A stretch of 19,848 nucleotides of DNA from Coriobacteriia bacterium (GTDB lineage Bacteria > Actinomycetota > Coriobacteriia > Anaerosomatales > PALSA-660): the NCBI GenBank assembly GCA_030652345.1, contig JAUSAU010000031.1, positions 1 through 19,848 of the forward strand. The letters run 5' to 3'. Positions 1-8,018 of the stretch are shown piece after piece. Position 1 is the stretch's first letter, and the number at the start of each line of letters is the position of its first letter. The translations under genes and the position numbers were made by a program. The notes under the pieces are model-generated. The model saw only the letters and a program-made list of their open reading frames with translations, was not told the origin of the DNA and searched no databases.

Positions 1-216
1 ATGAGGAAGGGCACAGGCGTGGTCTCGCTGCTCGCATAGATGCCGGCGAAGACGACGCCGCGCTCGTCGTAGAGATAGTCGAGCGTGTAGGTGGTGGCGT
101 CGCTGCGGGCCGCGGACAGGCCCAGCAGGCGAAGGCCGTCGTAGGTCCAGGTTGTCGTGGTCGTGATCGAGCCGGACGTGGTGACCGATGCGGGGTCGCC
201 GACGCCACACCAATCC
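1..216 (-). pseudogene. Orphan RHS core fragment, beheaded, runs off left edge
   Basis: Translating the minus strand in the frame whose last full codon is bases 3-5 gives a clear RHS/YD-repeat segment: a threonine run, then WTYDGLRL and DYLYDERG. It aligns with residues of about 1885-1935 of the large RHS protein in this window (TYTYDGLQL, CYLYDEDG). The identity is partial, so this is an old or independently acquired copy rather than a fresh duplication. It has no signal peptide, no N-terminal half and no plausible start. Its frame simply continues backwards into the end of the neighbouring lipoprotein gene. Recognisable homology begins near base 190, right after the lipoprotein stop codon at 217-219. 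In RHS loci such fragments carry displaced C-terminal tips; whether this one still ends in a tip lies outside the window. It could be an expressed coding remnant or a silent recombination donor. Confidence 0.8.
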
Positions 217-1125
217 CTAGCGAAGAACAATCTCGCGGGCGTACACGGCGTCGGAAGTCGCAACCAGTCTCGCGGTGACTTGTTGGCTAGGCGGCCCGTC
301 GACATATAGGCGCTCGATGTCGGCGGCCGTCACGCGCCGCCGGACGCTCCCGTCGACCAACGTCGTGGACGAGTCGACCAAGAAGTACTGAATCCGAGAG
401 ATCGTCCTGGTCGGCCTGCGGTCTGCGCCGAGTGGGCCGTCCAACACCCCCAGGTACGCGGCTCCCTCGCCTGAGCTCGACAAGTCCCCGAGGACGACGC
501 TACCGCCTACCTCCAGCTCCACTCCCGGCGGAAACGGGTTCGGAATCGCTCTCGCGGCGCCGGTGGAGGTCTCATCCGACGCCCAGGGGGGTCGGAGAGG
601 GACACCAGGCGCCAGGGACACTTCTGTTGAGATGATCGCCCCGTCACTGACCGGGCCTCTGACGGACACGATGTTGCCCTCGTAGGCGCCGAGAACCTGG
701 CCGACTCCTCCCAAGCCGCTCGCCGGCTTCCGGTAGTTCAGCGCTGTGAAGACAGTCTGAGGACCGACGGCGCACTGGGCGACGCGGAACACCCAGAGCT
801 GTCCACTGACTGACTGGTAGACCGGGACGGTGGCCGTTTCGCCACTGTCGCCAAGCTCATACGGGGTCTCAAGAGTGCCGCTCCACGAAGTGATCCGCGG
901 CTGCTGAGTACATGCCGAGAGGAGGACAGGGATGGCGATGAGGACACCCAGAAGAGCGCTGCCCGTCGCCGCACGCCCGTTCCCCCGCCGCTGTTCGAAT
1001 CGAACGTGCTCTGCAGCGAGTCTGCCGCGGCGACCGGGCGAACGCGTGTTGTGGCCCCTGCGCGGGGTTGGTTCGTCCAATTGGATTCCTCTTCCACTCG
1101 GGGTCGTCTGCCAAGGCAGCACCAC
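217..1125 (-). CDS. Predicted lipoprotein downstream of the RHS gene; candidate immunity protein
   Basis: This 302-residue protein is of no family I recognise with confidence. A hydrophobic segment at about residues 57-71 ends in a lipobox (LLSAC, cysteine at 72), so lipid anchoring outside the membrane is predicted. The n-region before it is unusually long and arginine-rich. The GTG start at 1125 is weakly supported (only GAGA upstream) and a TTG at residue 17 is an alternative. The mature part looks rich in beta strands and small residues, and its end loosely resembles small extracytoplasmic beta-barrel (OB-like) modules; this is only an impression. The gene starts 57 bases after the RHS stop and ends where an orphan RHS fragment begins. 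That is where immunity genes sit in RHS toxin loci, and a surface lipoprotein is a reasonable place to meet a secreted tip. An unrelated lipoprotein of unknown function is equally possible. Confidence 0.65.
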   Translation of the reverse strand: MVLPWQTTPSGRGIQLDEPTPRRGHNTRSPGRRGRLAAEHVRFEQRRGNGRAATGSALLGVLIAIPVLLSACTQQPRITSWSGTLETPYELGDSGETATVPVYQSVSGQLWVFRVAQCAVGPQTVFTALNYRKPASGLGGVGQVLGAYEGNIVSVRGPVSDGAIISTEVSLAPGVPLRPPWASDETSTGAARAIPNPFPPGVELEVGGSVVLGDLSSSGEGAAYLGVLDGPLGADRRPTRTISRIQYFLVDSSTTLVDGSVRRRVTAADIERLYVDGPPSQQVTARLVATSDAVYAREIVLR

Positions 1126-1182
1126 CGCTTGTCTCGCATTGCCGGGTTCGATTGCATCGGAACCGCCGTTCCGTGGCTCGCC

Positions 1183-4100
1183 CTAGTTCGGACTCGGGTG
1201 CGCCCCTCCTGGATAGCCGGAGTCAAGTATCCAGGTGCCTCCAGTCGCTGCCACTGTCTTCTTCTTCCTAGTGTCGAATAGGTTCACCTTGTAGAACACG
1301 TAGACCTTTCCAGCGCTGGAAAACCCGAAAGCGGGCAGGATGCGGTGTGTCGGACTGACATCCCATCCCGTCCAACGCGACCAACTGTTCACCGATGCCT
1401 GAGGGACACTGACGAACCGCCGCTGGTCACGCCTGCTCGGCGAATCGTAGCTTCCGATGCGGTAGGAATAGGGGCTGTACCAAGTGCCGCGGCCGTCCTT
1501 GTACCCCCACGCTTGTGCCCACTCCCCGATGCCGTACTTGACCTGCGACACGTAGTACCTGCGCGATCTGGTGAGAAACTGCGCCCTCACGCGGGTCGCT
1601 GTCCAAGCACCTCCAACGGGCCAGGTGTACTCGATTGCCAGATGAATCTTGTAGTCTGCCTTCACCGCGATGCTGGAGAACTTGGTGTACAGCCCGCTCG
1701 GATCCACCTTCCCCACCGGGTCCCCGCCGCAGTACTGATACGCGCTCTCCTCGCCGTCGGCCTCGGCCGGGTCGCGCGAGATGAACTGGCAGGTGGCCGG
1801 GTCGTAGTATCTCGCCGAACAGTAGTAGAGGCCACTGAATTCATCGTACACATACCCGGCGTAGCGCAGCGCCTGGGCATCCGCGATGCGCGCCACCCCG
1901 TAGCCGAGACTCCCCGGGTAGACCGTCGGATCGACCGGCAGTCCGTACGGGTCGTAGGACCACGATGCGACTCGGTTGCCGGACATGTCCACTAGCGCGG
2001 TGACGTCGCCCCGGTCGTTCGTCGCGATCGCGAGCACGATGGGGGTGGCCGTGTCCGGTACGCTGCCGACAAGCGCGAGCGGCTTGCCGTCCTCGTCGTA
2101 GAGGTAGCACAGCGTCGTTGCGACGCCGTCAGTCACGCTCTCGAGACGCTCGAGCTGCAGCCCATCGTAGGTGTAGGTCGTCGTGGTCGTGGAGGAGCCG
2201 CGAGAGACGACCGAGCGCGTGCGCTGACCGGCGGCGTCGTAGGCAAACGCGGCGGCGACGTCCGCCGAGCCGTCCTTGCCGACGTCGAGCACGTAGCGGC
2301 TCAGCCGGCTGGAATCCGTCCACGTCATCGTGGCGGAGGCGGTCTGCGACTCGAACGATCGGCGCCTACCCCTCGCATCGAAGGAGTACGCGACCTCGTT
2401 CGTGCCGCTGAGGCTGGAGGCGAGATGCCCGTCGCTGTAGACGAAGGTGGTGGCCCCGGCGCGGGCGATCTGGCCGGCCGTGTCGTACTCGTAGTCGCAA
2501 ACGAGATACGGCACCTCGGACGAGGCCAGCTGCGCATGCGCCGGGCGGCCGTCCGGGTAGGCCCAGCCGACCGCGGGCCAGCTACCACACGCACAGGCAC
2601 GTGCTTGCGCGAGCCGCCCGCCCGCGGTGTAGGAGTAGGCGCGCGAGCAAGCGTAGCCCTCGCCGAACTGGTCGGTGAGCACCTCTTCGCTCAGTTTGCG
2701 GCCGGAGGCGGGATCGAACACGTAGCTCGTGTGGTCCATCCCGACACCCGACTGCCAGGCCCGTCCCGCCGCATCGCGGACATACGAGCGCTCGAGCGTG
2801 CCGGCGGGTGCACCATAGCGCCACGAGGACGGTCGGCCCGCGGTGTCACGAGCGGTGATCACGACGGAAAGCGTCATCGTCGGGGACGACGAGAGAGCGG
2901 CGATGGTGCGCGTGCCCTCGAGTCCCTGCGCGCTGGACATGATGGTGGTCTTCGCGCCGCGCACCTCGCGGGTCACGACCGACTCGTCGGTCGGGGTCGT
3001 CGCATAGGTGAACGTCGTGGTGGTCTCTGCGGCCTCATCCACGCTCCGCTCAGGTCGGCCGAGTTCATCGAAGTTCGAACTCACGTCGTGGACGAGCGCG
3101 CCGGCGGCGGTGCGCTCTGTGCGCCGCTTGACGCGGCCGAAGGCGTCATGCGCCCACTCGATCACCGTGCCGTCGGGGTTCGTGGTTGCCGTCTCTCGCC
3201 CCAGGTCGTCGAAGCGATGGGTCGTCTCCGCCGAGCTTCCGCCGACCGCCATGGTGCGCGAGACCGCCCGCCCGCACTCATCGTAGACCAAGGTGGTGAT
3301 CACCCCGTCGGGGTCGCTTGATGAGAGCACCCAGCCCAGCGCGTTGTAGGTCGTGGCGGATACGCGGTCGCCCGCGATGGAGGCACCGGTCTGCCGGTCG
3401 AGCAGGTCGTAGGCGAGGGTCGTCACGTTGCCGGACGTATCGCGAGAAGTGACGAGCCGCCCGCCGAGGTCGAAGATCCTCGTGGCGAGAAGCGTGCCGC
3501 CGCCCGGGGCCGGCACCGTCTCGGTGGTCATGTTGCCAGCCGGGTCGTAGGCGAAGCTCGTCGCGTTCGCGTCCGGCGGGTCGACGGATGCCACTTCGCC
3601 CTCGGAGTCGTAGGTGGTTGTAGTCGCAGCGTCGGTAGCGACTCTCGAGGAGACCTCCTGCCCGTCGGCGTTCGTGACGCTGGTCGAGGCGGGCGGAGCG
3701 TCCGCCGGCGGGGCGGTCGCGGCAGGAAGCCACGTTTGCGAGAGATCGCCCTTCGCATCGAAGGTGGTCTTGGTGACCCCGGTGTCACTCGCGACCGTAG
3801 CGAGTTCTCTTCCCGAGCCGTCGAAGATGTGCGTCGTCGTCAGTGCGAGCGCGGGCGCGCCGGATGAGTCGGCGAGATACGCCTCTTCTGTGAGCACCAA
3901 ACCCGTGGGATCCACGACGCGGCGCGTGAGGTCCGTCCACGCGGTCCCGGCCGTGCGCGAGGTCTCGGTCTCGTGGCCGAGCACGTCGTATGCATGATGT
4001 GTGACCGTGCCGGTCGCGTCCGTCTCGGAAACCACACACCCCCACTCGTCGAGCTGCCGCGCGACGGTCTCGATACCGCGCGCGTCGATCTCGGACGACA

Positions 4101-7100
4101 CGTCGCCGAAGGGACCGAATCCCTTGCGCGTGACGAGATCGACCGTTCGCGTGGAGGAGAGCATGACGCCCTTGTTCGTGGTTGTCGTCGGCTCATCCCA
4201 GTCCGGATGCCCGGTGTAGTCGCTCGCCGTCACCGCATAGACCCCCGGCGCGATGCTGCGCGTCTCGACGGTGGTGCGACCGACGCTGTCGACTTCGAAG
4301 AGGGTCTCTGCGGTCTCGGTAGCGGAGAGCGTGCGTACGGTCGCAGTGAGGCTGCCGTGGTCGTCGTAGCGATTCGTGGTGACCGCACCCTTGGGGTCGG
4401 TCACGGTCGTCGGCAGATCGAAGGTGCCATACGTGGTGGTGGTCGTGTGCCCTTCCGCGTCCGTGGAGGAAAGCTCGTTTCCGTTCGTGTCGAAGGTGCG
4501 TCTCGTCGTGACACCGGCGGCGCTCGTCTCGATGAGCGGCGAGCCGGTCACACCCGGCACGGCGGTGGCGGTCCCGGGGTGCGAACTCCCCTCCCCGGGC
4601 AGGCCGTGTGCGAGCTGCCATCCGTTCCCGTCGAAGGTGAAGGACTCCGTGACTGTCGTGTCGGTGCTGGCGCTGCCCACTCGCGCGGGCCGGCTGACGT
4701 CACAGCCGCCCGACGCGTACGCCAGTCCCACCCACCGCTGGGAGACGCCGGCGGCTCCTCCGGGCAGAGTCGCTCGCGTGAGCTTGCCGCTACCGCCGTA
4801 GGAGAAGGCCCACGTCGCCGCCACGCCGCCCGGCGTGAAGCCCGGGACCGACAGGGTGGTGAGCAGCGAGCCTGTGTAGCCGTACTCGACGACGAGTGGA
4901 TCCGGCATACCGACCCGGCTCGTCACACGGGTTCCGGCCGCGTCGTAGTCCACCTGTCGGGTGATCGTCCCGCGGGTGTAGGTCGCCTTCGTGACCTTGC
5001 CGCTCCCATCGAGGGTGACGACGACCTCGTGCCCGTTGGCGGCGGTGATGTGAACGCCGGGGGCTGACCAGTCGTAGGTCACCGGGTTGCCGATGCGGTC
5101 CATCACCGACAGCAGCCGTCCGTCGATGCCGAAGCGCGAGACCTCGCCGTCGGAGCGCTCGAGCTTCCACGTGGCAAGGATGGGGTCCTTGGTCAGCGTC
5201 GCGACCACGCCGCGGGGAGCGCGCCACGCGTTCGTGCCCGCGGACGTGAAGCGAAGACGCTCGCCGGTCTCATCGATGTAGGTCACCGAAGCCGTGGTGG
5301 CATACGAGACGTCCACAGCGGCCTCGAAGCCGAACCGCCACCCGGGCGCGAAGGTCGTCGTCTGTGTCGCATCCGAGCGATAGGTCCGGGTAAGCGAGGC
5401 GTCGGGGCCGTAGGAGTTCACGGCGAGGTCGGTGACGGATGCCACGAGCGTACCTGTCTCCGCATAGGCAGCCAGGGCATGGCCCGCGGCGTCGCCGAGG
5501 TCGACCTCAGCATGGCGTGGCGTGGCGTTCGCATAGATCGTGCGCTTCGGGAGCTGCACGCTCATCGTGGCGCACTCGGACAGCGGCGTCTCGCCGCCGA
5601 GGTTGTACGGAACGACCTTCAGCAGGTAGCCGGGATAGGCGTCGAGAGACGTCCCCGCCGTCTTGGCGTACAGCGGCGTCGGGTCGTCGCGGAGATCCAT
5701 CCCGGTGCCCGCAAGGAAGGGATTGGATGCGGTCCCGGGCGCCAGCGCTGAGACGCCCGAGTCGCTGGGGTAGAGCCTCTTGCCATCACTCGTCCACGAA
5801 GTCGTGCTCGACGACCCAACGTTGCGCCATGTGTTGCCGTCATGGAGGTACACGCGATAGCCACTGACCGTACCGGCCGCCGGGCTCCATGTGAGGTCCA
5901 CCGCCCCGCGTCCATGGAGGCCGACATCGGCCCCCCCGTCCGGGATGCCGTCGGAGTTGCCGTCATGCTCGAAGAACCAGTCGAGCCCGCGCGCCGCGGC
6001 GCTTGCTTCCGCCGCACCCGGAACGACGTTGAATACCGGCCCGAGGGTGTACCACGGCGTGACGATCTCTGAGCCGCCCCCGCCGGTGCCGTAGCCGACC
6101 TGGAAGCCCACGGTGTTGCCGACCGGATAGCCGAAGTTCGCATTCGGCCGGTAGACGAAGGTGACGTCATAGCCCACAAGGCCGTTCTCGCTGGCGGGCG
6201 CTACGTCGCACCTGTCCAGCACAGGGGTTATCAGTGCTGTGTTGTACGAGTCAGCGGGGTTGTAGGCGAACCAGCCCTTGCCGCCGCCCAGGTCGCGCCT
6301 GACGGGCCGGGAGGGGCCGGGATCGGTCGCGAACCATTCAATCAGCCCGCGGCGGTTGGCCGGATCGGCATAGTTGCCGAGCATGTTGACCTGCCGGATG
6401 TCCGTCTCGCTCATGGACAGCACGCGCACCGTTGCGGTGACCTCGTGTGCGCCGTCGGCCGGCACCACCCCGGTGGTGTTCACACCCGCTGCATGGATGG
6501 CCGTCGCGGGGTCGACATACTCGACTTCCAGTCGCGGTCGATTCGGCTCGGCCGCCCGCACCGAGCTGTAGCGCTGCAGGTTCCGCTGGGCCTCGTCCAT
6601 GGTGAGACGGAATCCGTAGTTGGGATGGGCGCCGACCCCGTAACTGCCGACCCAGGAGCGGACGGTGGGGGTCACCGGCCAGTTGACATAGCCCTGCGCG
6701 GCCGGGATCTGAGCGGTGATGTACTCATAGCTGAGCGGTCGCGTGTTGTAGGTGGTTCCGACCCCCGACTTGTCAAGCGACTCCCACAGCTGCGTGTAGA
6801 CGGTCGAGCCCCAGTTGGAGTACGTGCGCAGGTTCGCCGTCCTCACGAACTTGTTCGCGAGGCTCGAGACGTTGAACTGCATGTAGGGTCGACACATGCC
6901 GCCGACGCCGTTCCACACAAACCAACCGCACTGGAGGTAGGTGACGTAGTTGTAGCAGACGTTGCGATAGCCGGGATTGCTGTAGATGTAGCTGTCGGTC
7001 CCATACGTTCCCCAGTTGTAGGTGGGATCGATCATGACGGGGTAGACGCGCTTCGGGTCATCGAGCCATGCGCGGGGGACGGTGTAGCTCATGCGCGCGC

Positions 7101-7866
7101 CCGTCGACGTGGCTTCAACGTGCATCTCGGCGTCCGTGGACGTGGCCGGATCCCCAGCCGCGTCCTTGGATGAGTCAAAGACACTGAAGCCCCCGAGGTG
7201 CCCCTCCGGCGCGGACGCGCCGGGCTTGAAGAACGCCCACGTGCCGTCGAAGTCGTTTCGAAGCTCCAGCCCCGTCAGCGCCACATCCACGGTGACCGTG
7301 GCGGCAGCCGACGGCGTTTGCAGCACGACGGTCTCCTTCAGTCCGTCCCCGAGGATCCGGTACTGATAGAAGGTGTCATCAGCCGCTCCGATGTAGGTGA
7401 CGGTGTCGTCCTTGGCCATCTTGAGTGCACGGCGCATGCCCGGCGCCGCGATACCGATAGACCATCCGTCCCCGTCGATACCCACGGAACCGTTCGCCTC
7501 AAGTCCGCTGTGGAATGTCGTCTTGGCCTGGGAGCGTGTGTTCTCGAACTGGTCGATCCCGCTAGCCAGAATGGTGGGATCGATCCGCTCCCACTTCCCG
7601 CTCGCATCCTTGTAGTGGATGGGCGCTCCATAGATCTCGGCGCGAACGGTGCCGTCGGAGAGCCTGTAGTGTCGCGCGGTCTCAGTGCGGCGTTCGAGGA
7701 GCTCGGCTGCGACGTACGGGGAGGAGTCGAGTGGCGCCGTGGTCGCGGTCGCGAAGTCAGCGGCGAACGCGGCGCCCGAAGACGACAACGCCGCCGACAC
7801 GAAGAGCGTGGCGGCGGCGAGTGTGGAGACGGCGCGAAGCAGGCGCGTGCGAAGACGTGCGCGCAT
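1183..7866 (-). CDS. Secreted RHS/YD-repeat protein with DNRLRE-like domain and unique C-terminal tip
   Basis: This is a giant protein of 2227 residues. A Sec signal peptide (RLRTRLLR, then a hydrophobic stretch) likely ends at AFA|AD, residue 35. Residues of about 280-450 resemble the DNRLRE domain of secreted wall-associated proteins. A fibronectin-III-like segment (VDLTWSP, GYRVYLHD) lies near 660-770. From about residue 810 the chain is YD repeats, which in known RHS structures build a hollow shell. The RHS-associated core ends with YYCSARYYDPATCQFISRDP, then VDPSGLY at 2054-2060, the place where RHS proteins cut off their tip. The remaining 167 residues are unlike the core. The ATG start has a strong site, GGGGGAAGGG, 9 bases upstream. 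No T6SS marker (VgrG, PAAR) is in the window, and Sec export fits a Gram-positive RHS/WapA-like protein. The family includes contact-dependent toxins, but adhesion roles also exist. Confidence 0.9.
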   Translation of the reverse strand: MRARLRTRLLRAVSTLAAATLFVSAALSSSGAAFAADFATATTAPLDSSPYVAAELLERRTETARHYRLSDGTVRAEIYGAPIHYKDASGKWERIDPTILASGIDQFENTRSQAKTTFHSGLEANGSVGIDGDGWSIGIAAPGMRRALKMAKDDTVTYIGAADDTFYQYRILGDGLKETVVLQTPSAAATVTVDVALTGLELRNDFDGTWAFFKPGASAPEGHLGGFSVFDSSKDAAGDPATSTDAEMHVEATSTGARMSYTVPRAWLDDPKRVYPVMIDPTYNWGTYGTDSYIYSNPGYRNVCYNYVTYLQCGWFVWNGVGGMCRPYMQFNVSSLANKFVRTANLRTYSNWGSTVYTQLWESLDKSGVGTTYNTRPLSYEYITAQIPAAQGYVNWPVTPTVRSWVGSYGVGAHPNYGFRLTMDEAQRNLQRYSSVRAAEPNRPRLEVEYVDPATAIHAAGVNTTGVVPADGAHEVTATVRVLSMSETDIRQVNMLGNYADPANRRGLIEWFATDPGPSRPVRRDLGGGKGWFAYNPADSYNTALITPVLDRCDVAPASENGLVGYDVTFVYRPNANFGYPVGNTVGFQVGYGTGGGGSEIVTPWYTLGPVFNVVPGAAEASAAARGLDWFFEHDGNSDGIPDGGADVGLHGRGAVDLTWSPAAGTVSGYRVYLHDGNTWRNVGSSSTTSWTSDGKRLYPSDSGVSALAPGTASNPFLAGTGMDLRDDPTPLYAKTAGTSLDAYPGYLLKVVPYNLGGETPLSECATMSVQLPKRTIYANATPRHAEVDLGDAAGHALAAYAETGTLVASVTDLAVNSYGPDASLTRTYRSDATQTTTFAPGWRFGFEAAVDVSYATTASVTYIDETGERLRFTSAGTNAWRAPRGVVATLTKDPILATWKLERSDGEVSRFGIDGRLLSVMDRIGNPVTYDWSAPGVHITAANGHEVVVTLDGSGKVTKATYTRGTITRQVDYDAAGTRVTSRVGMPDPLVVEYGYTGSLLTTLSVPGFTPGGVAATWAFSYGGSGKLTRATLPGGAAGVSQRWVGLAYASGGCDVSRPARVGSASTDTTVTESFTFDGNGWQLAHGLPGEGSSHPGTATAVPGVTGSPLIETSAAGVTTRRTFDTNGNELSSTDAEGHTTTTTYGTFDLPTTVTDPKGAVTTNRYDDHGSLTATVRTLSATETAETLFEVDSVGRTTVETRSIAPGVYAVTASDYTGHPDWDEPTTTTNKGVMLSSTRTVDLVTRKGFGPFGDVSSEIDARGIETVARQLDEWGCVVSETDATGTVTHHAYDVLGHETETSRTAGTAWTDLTRRVVDPTGLVLTEEAYLADSSGAPALALTTTHIFDGSGRELATVASDTGVTKTTFDAKGDLSQTWLPAATAPPADAPPASTSVTNADGQEVSSRVATDAATTTTYDSEGEVASVDPPDANATSFAYDPAGNMTTETVPAPGGGTLLATRIFDLGGRLVTSRDTSGNVTTLAYDLLDRQTGASIAGDRVSATTYNALGWVLSSSDPDGVITTLVYDECGRAVSRTMAVGGSSAETTHRFDDLGRETATTNPDGTVIEWAHDAFGRVKRRTERTAAGALVHDVSSNFDELGRPERSVDEAAETTTTFTYATTPTDESVVTREVRGAKTTIMSSAQGLEGTRTIAALSSSPTMTLSVVITARDTAGRPSSWRYGAPAGTLERSYVRDAAGRAWQSGVGMDHTSYVFDPASGRKLSEEVLTDQFGEGYACSRAYSYTAGGRLAQARACACGSWPAVGWAYPDGRPAHAQLASSEVPYLVCDYEYDTAGQIARAGATTFVYSDGHLASSLSGTNEVAYSFDARGRRRSFESQTASATMTWTDSSRLSRYVLDVGKDGSADVAAAFAYDAAGQRTRSVVSRGSSTTTTTYTYDGLQLERLESVTDGVATTLCYLYDEDGKPLALVGSVPDTATPIVLAIATNDRGDVTALVDMSGNRVASWSYDPYGLPVDPTVYPGSLGYGVARIADAQALRYAGYVYDEFSGLYYCSARYYDPATCQFISRDPAEADGEESAYQYCGGDPVGKVDPSGLYTKFSSIAVKADYKIHLAIEYTWPVGGAWTATRVRAQFLTRSRRYYVSQVKYGIGEWAQAWGYKDGRGTWYSPYSYRIGSYDSPSRRDQRRFVSVPQASVNSWSRWTGWDVSPTHRILPAFGFSSAGKVYVFYKVNLFDTRKKKTVAATGGTWILDSGYPGGAHPSPN
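1186..1686 (-). other. Variable C-terminal tip of the RHS protein (putative effector domain)
   Basis: These bases encode residues 2061-2227, immediately after the DPSGLY end of the RHS core. The segment is 167 residues long, basic, rich in tyrosine and tryptophan, and has no cysteine. I see no known toxin signature such as an HNH, ADP-ribosyltransferase or deaminase motif. Its base composition changes with the boundary: bases 1261-1320 hold 29 G+C of 60 and 1621-1680 hold 31, against 39 at 1681-1740 and 46 at 2221-2280 inside the core. A separately acquired tip cassette explains this best. In RHS proteins the tip is usually the toxic part; here that is inference. Confidence 0.6.
1687..5430 (-). 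repeat. YD-repeat array and RHS core within the RHS gene
   Basis: This part of the gene encodes many degenerate repeats of roughly 20 residues. They follow the YD pattern (aromatic residue, aspartate, then a glycine such as YDxxG), for example TYDSEGEV, AYDPAGNM, TYNALGWV and RFDDLGRE. At the DNA level this shows as a recurring tcgtag on the plus strand, the complement of TAC-GA. The last units form the RHS-associated core, up to DPSGL. The left boundary is sharp; the right boundary is approximate. Confidence 0.75.
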
Positions 7867-8018
7867 GGCGTGTGGCCCTTCCCCCGGTGGATGTGGAGGC
7901 GCGCAGTTGGGACCCCCCGGACCCGCGCGACTTCACCTGAGACCCAACGTGGGGCTCCCATCAACGCGCGTCAAGCGGATCCACCGAACCTGAAGAAGCC
8001 TGAGCGTCCCGCAGGTCG

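Noticed and set aside
738..1226. Second minus-strand frame overlapping the start of the lipoprotein gene
   Set aside because: It overlaps the RHS end and most of the lipoprotein N-terminus, shows a serine/arginine-rich out-of-frame composition and lacks the signal and lipobox seen in the other frame.
7867..8018. TTGACG box upstream of the RHS gene as a possible -35
   Set aside because: No reasonable -10 lies 16-18 bases downstream, so I could not support a promoter in this 152-base gap; no terminator was seen in it either.
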